From Maritimibacter alkaliphilus (GTDB lineage Bacteria > Pseudomonadota > Alphaproteobacteria > Rhodobacterales > Rhodobacteraceae), in assembly GCF_019801605.1 (NCBI RefSeq), contig NZ_JAHVIT010000009.1:25595-89594 (forward strand): DNA of 64,000 nucleotides. Direction: 5' to 3'. Numbering within the stretch: position 1 is the stretch's first letter; the number at the start of each line of letters is the position of its first letter. Positions 26,387 to 34,893 of the stretch are shown here, piece after piece. Below the pieces are notes generated by a model that saw nothing but the letters and a program-made list of their open reading frames with translations, was not told the DNA's origin and made no database searches. Position numbers and translations under genes: made by a program.

Positions 26387-28237
26387 CTAGAGGTCGCGCC
26401 GGGCCTGGGCCTGGACGGCCTCTTCCGGACAGGCGAGGATCACGTTCTCCTGCTGCAGCACCTCGAAGAAGGCGGCCGGGAATTCCATCGCGTAGCCGAA
26501 CTGCCGGTCGGTGAAGCCCGGATCCGGGCGGTGGCTGAGCGCCACGCGTTCCGGGGCCGTGGCCCGGGCCAGGTCCGACATGCGGGCCAGGACGTCGGGA
26601 TCGCAGCAATCGCCCCGCAGCAGCAGCGCCACCCGGTCACTGCCGTCCTGCCCCGGCAGGATCGCCGCCGGCAGCATGGCCCATTTCGCGGCCTGCTGTT
26701 CGGGGCTCAGCCCGCCCGGGGCCCGGGCCAGCCAATACCGGCAGATTTCCCTGTAATAGTGCCGCAAGCCGCCATAGGTGCTGCGCACATGGGTCAGGGA
26801 AGCGCGGGTCAGGGAGCCCGCCGCATCCGCCGCGAAGGCGAGCGGCACCGCCGGCAGGATGCGGCGGACCGCCTGCGCGCCGTAGGCCGCCTGCACCCGC
26901 CAGATGTAATCGGTATCCCCCGACACGCGCACCGCGTCCCAGCCGCCCAGCCGTTCCGCCACCGCGCGGCGGAACAGGAAGGAGGAATGGCTCCACTGCG
27001 TCAGCTGCGCCGAGAGCCGCCAGTTCGTGGTGATCGCGAGGTCGGGCCGCACCCGGGACCAATGGGTGATCACCCCCATCACCTCCGGCGCGCCGGTCAG
27101 CTCGGCCACCTGCAGGGCGATCTTCTGGGAGTGCGACCAGTCATCCGCGTCGTGGGTCGTGATGAAATCGCCGCTGGCCCGGGCCAGCCCGAGATTGCGC
27201 GCCGCATAGGCCCCGCCGTTGCGCCGCTGGCGCAGCAGCACGATGCGCGGGTCCTGCGCGGCGAGATCGGCCACGAGATCGGCCGTGCCGTCGGTGCTGG
27301 CGTCATCCACGACCAGGATCTCGAGGTTCTCGTGGCTCTGGGCCTGCAACCCGGCCAGGGCGGTGCCGATCTGGGCCTCGGCCTGGAAGGCGGGCAGGAT
27401 CACCGAGACCTTACCCCGGTCCGGGGCGGGCCCGGCGGGCGCGGCGAGGTTTGCCAGCGACAGCGGCTGGTCCGGGTCCCGCAGGGCAAGCGTGGCGAGG
27501 TCCAGCGCGCTGTAGATCCCGTTGATCCGGTCCAGCCGGGCCTGTCCCTCGTCAAGGTTGGCAAGCGCCAGCACCCGGTGGCTGTCCTGCTCCTCGGGCC
27601 GGATCTCCTCCAGCGCGCGGGCGGCGGCCTCCCTGCGCCCGTCCTCCTGGTAGAGCATGGCCAGCGGGATCAGGCGCCGGGCGGACCGGGCCAGGGCGGC
27701 GGGCAGGCTTTCCTGGCTCTCCAGGATGCGCCGGGCCAGGGCCGGTCGCTCGGTGAAGGCGGCCCATGTGGCCAGCAGGACACCGGCCGCCAGGCGCACC
27801 TCCTGGGCAGCCTCCGGATCGTTCAGCAGGGCCGACAGCTCCGCCTCCGCAGAGGCCGCCAGCCCGCCCCAGAGCAGGGCCTGGAGCTGCTGCACGCGCA
27901 CCAGCCCCCGGTGCCGGGCTGCGGCGGCGGCGGTGGGAAACCGCCCTTCCGCCGCGCCGTAGAGCAGGTAGTGCTGCAGCGGCACCAGCCCGCTCTGCGG
28001 CACATCCGGATAGTCGGAGGCGTAGAAATCAGGCTCGAATCCGGGGCCGGGGCGCCGTCCGAGGAGAAGACCGTAGCGCAGGAAATGGGTCAGCGGGTCC
28101 AGTCCCGTCCCACGTCCGGCCCCCCGTCCGACCTGATCGACATCGGGATAGTGCTCCCGGTACCAGGTCGGGTCGAAGAGGCCGGTGGCCTGCAACATCC
28201 TGCCCAGGCGCACCGGGTCCGACAGGTCGCTGTCCAT
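26387..28237 (-). CDS. Family 2 glycosyltransferase with N-terminal FDPxWY repeats
   Basis: 616 residues. The ATG at 28237 is 4 bp after the stop of the GT61 gene, with AGGAGGG upstream inside that gene, so the two are translationally linked. Residues 21-100 carry two repeats (FDPTWYREHYPDV, HFLRYGLLLGRRPGP, FYASDYPDV, HYLLYGAAEGR). Residues ~110-260 are helical, TPR-like. The GT2 domain starts near 276 (KVSVILPAFQAEAQIG, LVVDDASTDGTADLV, then HDADDWSHSQKIA). The GT2 part is closely related to that of the protein at 20848, including the HDADDWSH motif, but this one lacks the GT4 half. Confidence 0.85.
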   Translation of the reverse strand: MDSDLSDPVRLGRMLQATGLFDPTWYREHYPDVDQVGRGAGRGTGLDPLTHFLRYGLLLGRRPGPGFEPDFYASDYPDVPQSGLVPLQHYLLYGAAEGRFPTAAAAARHRGLVRVQQLQALLWGGLAASAEAELSALLNDPEAAQEVRLAAGVLLATWAAFTERPALARRILESQESLPAALARSARRLIPLAMLYQEDGRREAAARALEEIRPEEQDSHRVLALANLDEGQARLDRINGIYSALDLATLALRDPDQPLSLANLAAPAGPAPDRGKVSVILPAFQAEAQIGTALAGLQAQSHENLEILVVDDASTDGTADLVADLAAQDPRIVLLRQRRNGGAYAARNLGLARASGDFITTHDADDWSHSQKIALQVAELTGAPEVMGVITHWSRVRPDLAITTNWRLSAQLTQWSHSSFLFRRAVAERLGGWDAVRVSGDTDYIWRVQAAYGAQAVRRILPAVPLAFAADAAGSLTRASLTHVRSTYGGLRHYYREICRYWLARAPGGLSPEQQAAKWAMLPAAILPGQDGSDRVALLLRGDCCDPDVLARMSDLARATAPERVALSHRPDPGFTDRQFGYAMEFPAAFFEVLQQENVILACPEEAVQAQARRDL

Positions 28238-28241
28238 GGTC

Positions 28242-29543
28242 TCAGCCCTCCTGCGGCAGTTCTGCCACCAGGTGGTCCAGCCCCAGCGCCCTGAACTCCT
28301 CCGCCACCCGGCGGCGCGAGGCCGCGTGATCGATGGGCTGCGCCGGATCGAACCGGATCCGGATCCAGGTCCGGATCGCGGTATCGCGGGCGGCCAGATA
28401 GGCCGCCTCGTCCCAGACCTGCGACAGCGGGATCCCCAGGGCCTCGAAGACCCCGAGCAGCACCTCGGTGTCGTAGATCGAGATCGCCCGCACGATCCAG
28501 GGATTGCCGTTGGGCCAGAGCACCGAGGCGGTGCCGCGCGTCGCCTCGGCGTAGAGCATGCGCGACACCCGCGGCTGCAGCGCGGCGAGACCGATCCGCA
28601 TGCCCGGCCGCCGGTTCAGCACCACGACGGTCTGGTCCGCCCGCCCCAGCAACTGGCGCCCGTGCATCGCCGAGCCCTCGGCGAAGATCAGCAGCTTCGC
28701 GCCCTGGTAATGGGCCAGCTGCTCTTCCAGCGGCATGGCCTCGGGGCGGATCACCGTGACCCCCAGCTGTTCCAGCGCCCGGTTCAGGTAGGGCTCGCCC
28801 GCGCCATGGCCCTCGGCGGTGGCCTCCATGGCGGCCCGGGTGACATAGACCACGTCCCGCGTCCTGGGGCGCAGGCCGCGCGCGGCGGTATTGGCATCGA
28901 GCAGGTCGAGATAGCCCTCGGCGGTCGGCACATGGGCCCATTGCTCGGCCATCGGCGCGGCCCAGAGCTCGGACACCCGCAGCGGCTGGTGGACGAAGCG
29001 CACCTGCCTGGCCGAGACGCCGTACCAGGCCAGGATCTGCCAGAAGAAGCCCGGCACATCCTCGGCCGTGCGGCCCGGCTCCAGGGTGAAGAGCATCGGC
29101 TTGTCGCCGTGCGCCACGCGGGACTGCAGGATCCGCGTGCCGTGCTCGGCGATGAAATGGCCGAAATGGGCGACGCAATGCCCGCCCCAGGTGGCGGGCG
29201 TGTCGAAGGGCACCTGCTGGTCGGGCAGGGCGGGGGGGAAGCGATCGACCGGCTGGCCGGAGCGGTTGTGGCGCAGCGCGGCCGCCCCGCGCCAGTCGGG
29301 CCAGGCCGGGCCGCCGCGCATCACCATGTTGACCGCCTCGGTCACCGGCACCACGGGGATCTCGCGGAAGCAGGTCATCTCCGGCAGCCCGCGATGGTAA
29401 TAGGGGAAGAGACCCGGCCCGGGACGGAAGGCGGGCCCGGCCTCCGCCGCGGCCCCGGCGGTGTCCGAGGTCCCGGAGCTCCCGGAGGTCCCGGCGCCCG
29501 TCACCGGGGCGTTGCCTGTCCGCAGGGTCTTCAACCAGTTCAT
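28242..29543 (-). CDS. Family 61 glycosyltransferase (DUF563)
   Basis: 433 residues from the ATG at 29543, chosen for AGGA 9 bp upstream. An in-frame extension to 29765 is possible but consists of a 12-bp repeat array. GT61 features are the first half with GGHCVAHFGHFIAEHGTRI, then VVYVTRAAM, then LEQLGVTVIRPEAMPLEEQL, AEGSAMHG and VVLNRRPG, as in bacterial DUF563 enzymes of capsule and exopolysaccharide loci. It probably transfers xylose- or GlcNAc-type residues in relatives; the donor here is unknown. It is first gene of a two-gene minus-strand unit with the GT2 enzyme. Confidence 0.8.
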   Translation of the reverse strand: MNWLKTLRTGNAPVTGAGTSGSSGTSDTAGAAAEAGPAFRPGPGLFPYYHRGLPEMTCFREIPVVPVTEAVNMVMRGGPAWPDWRGAAALRHNRSGQPVDRFPPALPDQQVPFDTPATWGGHCVAHFGHFIAEHGTRILQSRVAHGDKPMLFTLEPGRTAEDVPGFFWQILAWYGVSARQVRFVHQPLRVSELWAAPMAEQWAHVPTAEGYLDLLDANTAARGLRPRTRDVVYVTRAAMEATAEGHGAGEPYLNRALEQLGVTVIRPEAMPLEEQLAHYQGAKLLIFAEGSAMHGRQLLGRADQTVVVLNRRPGMRIGLAALQPRVSRMLYAEATRGTASVLWPNGNPWIVRAISIYDTEVLLGVFEALGIPLSQVWDEAAYLAARDTAIRTWIRIRFDPAQPIDHAASRRRVAEEFRALGLDHLVAELPQEG

Positions 29544-29937
29544 ATTCTCATCCTGTCCATGCCTCCGGCGCGGGAGCGCCTGCGCCTGTTTCCCGGCCTG
29601 TTTCCCGGCCTGTTCGCGGGCCTGTTCCAGCGCCTGTTCCCGGCGATCCCGGTCCCCGCTTTTGACCACATCGCCCCCGGGGCGGGCAAGCCGCCCAGGC
29701 ATATCCCCTGCATATCCCGCATGCGCCGCCCCGGGCCATGTGGCGAAAATCCCGGGAAACCTCATTTTTTCCGCATTTTCATTGGATTTGTTTCACGATG
29801 CCCCGCTATGACTCGATCAAGCAGGCCAATGCAGGGGGCGTCCAAAAGCCGCCCATTCCGGGGAGCACCGGGTTCGGATCGGCATTTCGAGATCACGCCG
29901 GGCCTTAATAGACAGCATATATTCGGGACTATATTTC
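29544..29937. other. Divergent intergenic region between GT61 and first giant RTX gene
   Basis: 394 bp, promoter-containing by position. It holds a 12-bp array (29584-29643), then an AT-rich patch near 29763-29812 (CTCATTTTTTCCGCATTTTC), a weak TTGGAT (29782) and TATGAC (29807) pair with 19-bp spacing, and a 13-mer GGCATTTCGAGAT at 29881 that recurs at the start of the second giant RTX gene. I see no small gene here. Confidence 0.5.
29584..29643. repeat. 12-bp minisatellite, 5 units
   Basis: Units beginning GCCTGTT start at 29584, 29596, 29608, 29620 and 29632 (for example GCCTGTTTCCCG twice). If GT61 translation began farther upstream they would encode an EQAG/KQAG tetrapeptide repeat. Confidence 0.9.
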
Positions 29938-32900
29938 ATGGCGATCATCAACGGGACGAACGGCAATGACGGTCTGGCCGGGACGGGGGAGGCAGATACG
30001 ATCAACGGCCTTCCCGGCAATGACATCCTGGTGGGCAATGGCGGCAACGACAGCCTGAACGCCGGGTCCGGGGATGACACGCTGCGCGGAGACCAGGGCA
30101 ACGACACGCTGAACGGGGGCGCGGGGACCGACCGGGCCTACTATTTCGACGAGACCGGCCCCCAGGGCATCACCGCCGATCTCGAGACCATGGTCGCCAC
30201 CGACACCTGGGGCAACACCGACACGCTGATCGACATCGAATACGTCTATGGCTCGAACCGCAACGACACCATCCGCGGCACGCTGACAGGCAGCGACCTG
30301 CTCTTCGGCTCCGCCGGCAACGACCTGCTGGACGGGCGCGGTGGCGACGACGTGCTGGTGGGCGACCAGGGCAACGACACGCTGCAGGGCGGCGCGGGCT
30401 CAGACCAGGCGGCCTATTTCTTCGAGACCGGGCCGAACGGCATTTCCGTCAACCTGATCGCGGGCACCGCCATCGACACCTGGGGTCACACCGACACGCT
30501 CTACAACATCGAGCGGATCATCGGCTCGAACCAGAACGACACCCTGCGCGGCTCGGGCGGGGCGGATTACTTCCACGGCCACAATGGCGCCGACCTGATC
30601 GAGAGCTATGCCGGGGACGACACCCTCTTGGGCGGGGCCGGCAACGACACGATCCGCGGCGGCGACGGCGGCGACATGGTGGGCTATTTCCTCGAGGACG
30701 GCACCCGGGCGGTGACCGTCGACCTGCGCGCAGGCACCGCCACCGACAGCTGGGGCAACACCGACACGCTGGAGGGCATCGAATACGTCCACGGCACCGA
30801 CGGGAACGACACGCTGCTGGGCTCGGATGCCCATGGCGACCGGTTCTTCGGCCGGGACGGCAACGACTACATGGACGGCCGTGACGGCAACGACCTCTAT
30901 TACACCGGCAACGGCAACGACACGATCGTCGTGGGCGGCACGATCACCGATGCCCGCGACACGATCGTGGTGGATGGCTACGGCACGAACACGGTGATCG
31001 GCGACAATTCGGAAGGCACGCTCTACGGCCACCACATCGTCTTCGAGATCAACGAGGCGGTGACCGTGAACCTCGCCACCGGGATCGCGACCTCGGCCAA
31101 CATGCGCACCGACTTCTCCGAGGCGCTCTACTTCCTCGAGGTGAACGGGACGATGCACGACGATTACATCGTCGGCGGCAACCCCCTGCATGACTACCTC
31201 GAGTGGTACACCGGCAACCAGGGCAACGACACGATCAATGGCGGCAGCGGCACCGCCGACACGGTGATCTACGAGCCGGAGGAGGAGATCGGCTCCTTCA
31301 ACTTCGACCTCGGCCGGGTCGAATACGGGACCCAGGGCGTGATCGTGAACCTCGCCACCGGGGTGGCCCGCGACACCTTCGGCGACACCGACACGCTGAT
31401 CAACATCGACGACGTGCGCGGCACGCGGTTCGGCGACAGCGTGGTGGGCACGGCGGGGGCGAATGCCTTCTGGGGCCTCGCGGGCGACGACACCTTCAAC
31501 GGGGGCGCCGGCGAAGACATCATGCACTACGGCGAGGATTACCTGCGCGGCGGCACCGCCGGCGTCACGGTGAACCTCTTCAACCAGACCGGCATCGACG
31601 GCTACGGCAACACCGACACGCTGATCAGTGTCGAACATGTCCATGGCACGGCGCAGGCGGATTCCCTGACCGGCGACAACAACGCGAACCGGCTCTTCGG
31701 CGAGGATGGCAATGACCTCCTGGTGGGTCACGGCGGCCAGGACGTGCTGGTGGGCGGCGCCGGCAACGACACGCTGCGCGGCGGCGAGGCCCATGACGAA
31801 CTGGTGGGCGACGCGGGCAACGACACGCTGGACGGCGGCGCGGGCCACGACATCGTGCGCTACCGCGATGATCCCGACGGGATCGTCGCCAACCTGATCA
31901 CCCTGCGGGTCACCGACGGCTACGGCAACACCGACACGCTGGCCAATATCGAGGGCGTGCATGGCTCCGAACACGGCGACAGGCTGTCGGGCGATGCGGG
32001 GGCCAACGAGTTCTCGGGCTTCGGCGGCAACGATGTGCTGGACGGGCTGACCGGGGCGGACTCCCTTCTGGGCGGCGCGGGCAACGACACCATCCGCGGC
32101 GGCGGCGGCGCGGACGAGCTCTGGGGCCAGGCCGGCAACGACACGCTGGATGGCGGCGCGGAGTTCGACCTCGCGCGCTACCGCGACAGCACTGCGGGCG
32201 TCGTGGCCAGCCTGACCACCGGCAGCGCGCAGGACGGCTTCGGCGGCACCGACACGTTGGTCGGGATCGAGGGCCTCCACGGCTCCGACTTCGGCGACAC
32301 GCTGACCGGCGACGCCGGGGGCAACGAGCTTTCTGGCTTCGGCGGCAATGACCTGCTGGACGGGCAGGGCGGCGACGACACCCTGCTGGGCGGCACGGGC
32401 AACGATACGCTGCGCGGCAACACCGGCGAGGACGAGCTCTGGGGCGAGGCGGGCGACGACACGATCGACGGGCGCGAGGGCTTCGACCTGGCGCGCTACC
32501 GCAACTCCACCGCAGCGGTGACCGCGGACCTGGCCGCGGGCTCGGCCCTGGACGGCTTCGGCGGCACCGATACGCTGGTCAACATCGAGGGGCTGCACGG
32601 CTCGGACTTCGGCGACACGCTGCGCGGCAACGCCGGCGGCAACGAACTCTCGGGCTTTGCCGGCAACGACACGCTGCAGGGCCTCGACGGGATCGACACG
32701 CTGCTGGGGGGCGACGGCAACGACAGCCTGCTGGGCGGCACCGGCGACGACGAGCTCTGGGGCCAGGGCGGCAATGACACGATCGACGGCGGCGCGGGCA
32801 GCGACCTGGTGCGCTATCGCGATGCCACGGCCGGCGTCACCGTCGACCTCACGGCCGGCACGGCCCGCGACGGCGCGGGCGGCACCGACACCCTCCTGAA

Positions 32901-34380
32901 CATCGAGCGCGTGCATACCTCCGACTTCAACGACCTGATCCGCGGGTCTGCGGCGGCGAACCGGCTCTTCGGCTTCGAGGGCCATGACACGCTGCGCGGC
33001 GAGGGCGGCAACGACACCCTGCTGGGCGACGGCGGCGACGACGTGATCGAGGGCGGCACCGGCAGTGACGAGATCTGGGGCGGCACCGGCGACGACACGA
33101 TCGACGGCGGCGCGGGCACCGACCTGATCCGCTACCGCGACGCCACCCGCGGCATCGAGGCGAACCTGGCCTGGGGCGTCGTCGTGGGCGAAGGCGTCGA
33201 CGTCGTCTCCAATGTCGAGAGCATCGACGGGACCGACCAGGGCGATCTCTTCATCGGCAACGACGCGGTCAACGTCTTCTCGGGCTTCGGCGGCAGCGAC
33301 ACCTTCATCAGCGGCGCCGGGGACGATGTCCTGTCGGGCCGCGAGGGCGGCGACGTCTACGAGTTCCGCCAGGGCGACGGCGACGACGTGGTCAACGACC
33401 TGGGCGATGGCACCGGCGTGGACCGGGTGATCTTCCATGACTACTACGCCGCCAATGCCACCATCGTGCGGCAGAACCCGGCCAACGAGGCGATCCTTCT
33501 CATCTTCGGCGACACCGAGGATACCGTGGTCCTCGCCAACACGCTGAACGCCAGCCATACCGGCGCGATCGAGACGATCGAATGGGCAGATGGCACCGTC
33601 TGGAGCCATGCGGATCTCATCGCCGCGATCGGCCAGACCGGGGTCGAGCAGGACAACGGCATCTCCCGCACCGGGGATGCCGGGGACAACCGTCTCGACG
33701 GCGGCAGCGGGCCCGACACCCTCCGGGGGCTGGCCGGCGACGACACGCTGAACGGCAACGGCTATGGCGACAGCCTGATGGGCGGCGACGGGGCCGATGT
33801 CATCAACGGCGGCGGCGGCGACGACACGATCAGCGGCGGGGATACCTCCGCCGACCTGCGCGACGTGGTCTACGGCGGCAACGGCGACGACAGCATCGAC
33901 GGCGGCTACGGCAACGACGAGCTGCGCGGCGATGCCGGCAACGACACGATCGAGGGCGGCTATGGCGCCGACACGGTGATCGGCGGCGATGGCAACGACG
34001 TGCTGACCGGCAGCGCCTGGGGCGATGACATCTTCGGCGGCGACGGCAACGACTTCATCAACGGCGGTTTCGGCCATGACCGGGTGAACGGCGGCACCAG
34101 TGCCGACCGGTTCTACCACCTGGGCGTCGAGGGCCACGGCTCGGACTGGATCCAGGACTACGACGCCGAGGAAGGCGACATGCTGCAGTTCGGCGGCACC
34201 GGCAGCCTGTCCGACTTCCAGGTCAACCTCACCGAGACCGCCAATGCCGGGGAGGCCGGTGTCGAGGAGGCCTTCGTCATCTACCGCCCCACCGGCCAGA
34301 TCCTCTGGGCGCTGGTCGACGGCGGCGCGCAGGACAGCATCAACATCCTGATCGGCGGCGAGGTCTTCGACCTGGTCTGA
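29938..34380 (+). CDS. Giant RTX protein 1 with 106-residue super-repeats and shared C-terminal cassette
   Basis: 1480 residues starting MAIINGTNGNDGLAG, so the Ca2+-binding repeats begin at once and there is no Sec signal. Residues 1-639 mix RTX blocks with non-repetitive inserts, including the module HHIVFEINEAVTVNLATG... IGGNPLHDYLEW also found in two other proteins. From residue 640, five ~106-residue units follow, each with an (I/V/A)RYRxxxxG opener, a TDTLxxIEGxHGSDFGDTL core and a GNDTLDGG close. Residues ~1140-1233 resemble the haemolysin-related C-terminal domain (VVNDLGDGTGVDRVIFHDYY, IETIEWADGTVWSHADL). The remainder is RTX plus cassette. Probably a secreted adhesin or coat protein. 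Confidence 0.85.
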   Translation: MAIINGTNGNDGLAGTGEADTINGLPGNDILVGNGGNDSLNAGSGDDTLRGDQGNDTLNGGAGTDRAYYFDETGPQGITADLETMVATDTWGNTDTLIDIEYVYGSNRNDTIRGTLTGSDLLFGSAGNDLLDGRGGDDVLVGDQGNDTLQGGAGSDQAAYFFETGPNGISVNLIAGTAIDTWGHTDTLYNIERIIGSNQNDTLRGSGGADYFHGHNGADLIESYAGDDTLLGGAGNDTIRGGDGGDMVGYFLEDGTRAVTVDLRAGTATDSWGNTDTLEGIEYVHGTDGNDTLLGSDAHGDRFFGRDGNDYMDGRDGNDLYYTGNGNDTIVVGGTITDARDTIVVDGYGTNTVIGDNSEGTLYGHHIVFEINEAVTVNLATGIATSANMRTDFSEALYFLEVNGTMHDDYIVGGNPLHDYLEWYTGNQGNDTINGGSGTADTVIYEPEEEIGSFNFDLGRVEYGTQGVIVNLATGVARDTFGDTDTLINIDDVRGTRFGDSVVGTAGANAFWGLAGDDTFNGGAGEDIMHYGEDYLRGGTAGVTVNLFNQTGIDGYGNTDTLISVEHVHGTAQADSLTGDNNANRLFGEDGNDLLVGHGGQDVLVGGAGNDTLRGGEAHDELVGDAGNDTLDGGAGHDIVRYRDDPDGIVANLITLRVTDGYGNTDTLANIEGVHGSEHGDRLSGDAGANEFSGFGGNDVLDGLTGADSLLGGAGNDTIRGGGGADELWGQAGNDTLDGGAEFDLARYRDSTAGVVASLTTGSAQDGFGGTDTLVGIEGLHGSDFGDTLTGDAGGNELSGFGGNDLLDGQGGDDTLLGGTGNDTLRGNTGEDELWGEAGDDTIDGREGFDLARYRNSTAAVTADLAAGSALDGFGGTDTLVNIEGLHGSDFGDTLRGNAGGNELSGFAGNDTLQGLDGIDTLLGGDGNDSLLGGTGDDELWGQGGNDTIDGGAGSDLVRYRDATAGVTVDLTAGTARDGAGGTDTLLNIERVHTSDFNDLIRGSAAANRLFGFEGHDTLRGEGGNDTLLGDGGDDVIEGGTGSDEIWGGTGDDTIDGGAGTDLIRYRDATRGIEANLAWGVVVGEGVDVVSNVESIDGTDQGDLFIGNDAVNVFSGFGGSDTFISGAGDDVLSGREGGDVYEFRQGDGDDVVNDLGDGTGVDRVIFHDYYAANATIVRQNPANEAILLIFGDTEDTVVLANTLNASHTGAIETIEWADGTVWSHADLIAAIGQTGVEQDNGISRTGDAGDNRLDGGSGPDTLRGLAGDDTLNGNGYGDSLMGGDGADVINGGGGDDTISGGDTSADLRDVVYGGNGDDSIDGGYGNDELRGDAGNDTIEGGYGADTVIGGDGNDVLTGSAWGDDIFGGDGNDFINGGFGHDRVNGGTSADRFYHLGVEGHGSDWIQDYDAEEGDMLQFGGTGSLSDFQVNLTETANAGEAGVEEAFVIYRPTGQILWALVDGGAQDSINILIGGEVFDLV
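31855..33444 (+). repeat. 318-bp tandem super-repeat, about 5 units (giant RTX 1)
   Basis: RYR-motif openers start near 31855 and recur every 318 bp to 33127. Each unit encodes one non-RTX strand segment plus an RTX block. Confidence 0.8.
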
Positions 34381-34448
34381 GCCGTCCCGCAACCGGGCCC
34401 GCGTGTCAGACGGCGGATCGGGCCCGCTTGCCCCCTTGGACAGAGCCT

Positions 34449-34503
34449 GAAGCAGGGCCCGAACCAAGGTGTGAAACAGGGCCAGAAACAGGGCAAGGAA
34501 CAG
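34449..34503. repeat. 12-bp minisatellite, 4.5 units
   Basis: Units GAAGCAGGGCCC, GAACCAAGGTGT, GAAACAGGGCCA and GAAACAGGGCAA, then GGAACAG, start at 34449 and every 12 bp. Confidence 0.85.
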
Positions 34504-34721
34504 CCCCCGGCAGACGCCCGCCATCGGGCGCAGGCCCGGGACATACCCGGGCCTGCACTCCGGCTGCAGGTCCCCTGCCGGACATCCTCCTGACAGTTCT
34601 CCCGCATTCCCCCCGGTCAGTCCCCCGGGCCTGCCTCCCGACAGGGCCCCGGGGCCGGGAAACCGTCCCCGGCATGCGCGCTTTTCCGCCGGTCGGACCG
34701 GGCCGCGCCCTGCCGCCCGCA

Positions 34722-34754
34722 GTGACTCAAGCCGTGACTCAAGCCGTGACTCAA
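34722..34754. repeat. 12-bp perfect tandem repeat, 3 units
   Basis: GTGACTCAA-GCC at 34722 and 34734 and a last GTGACTCAA at 34746. Copies are identical, so this array is younger than most others in the window. Confidence 0.9.
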
Positions 34755-34893
34755 AAAGCACGCGGCCGCGTGAAGCCTTTCTTAAACCCTTTTTGGTTTG
34801 GAATTTTGTCACGGTTCAACAGTATCGCTGCGAGCGGGATTCCGCCCATGCGGGCAAATATTCGACATAAAAAGACTTCAGGGGCATTTCGAG

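Larger units (their letters stand above)
34381..34893. other. Intergenic region between the two giant RTX genes
   Basis: 513 bp with no credible gene. It contains a GGGCCCG-flanked region just after the stop, a 12-bp array at 34449-34503, a second 12-bp array at 34722-34754, and then an AT-rich patch (34780-34830) that probably carries the promoter of the second giant gene. AGGGG at ~34880 is its ribosome-binding site. Confidence 0.6.

Noticed and set aside
26531..28294. Long plus-strand frame opposite the GT2 gene
   Set aside because: Composition typical of antisense reading in GC-rich DNA. The minus strand carries GT2 motifs.
30400..34812. Open frame of ~1470 codons opposite giant RTX 1
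   Set aside because: Same shadow effect. No start context, and the protein is a reverse image of the repeat.
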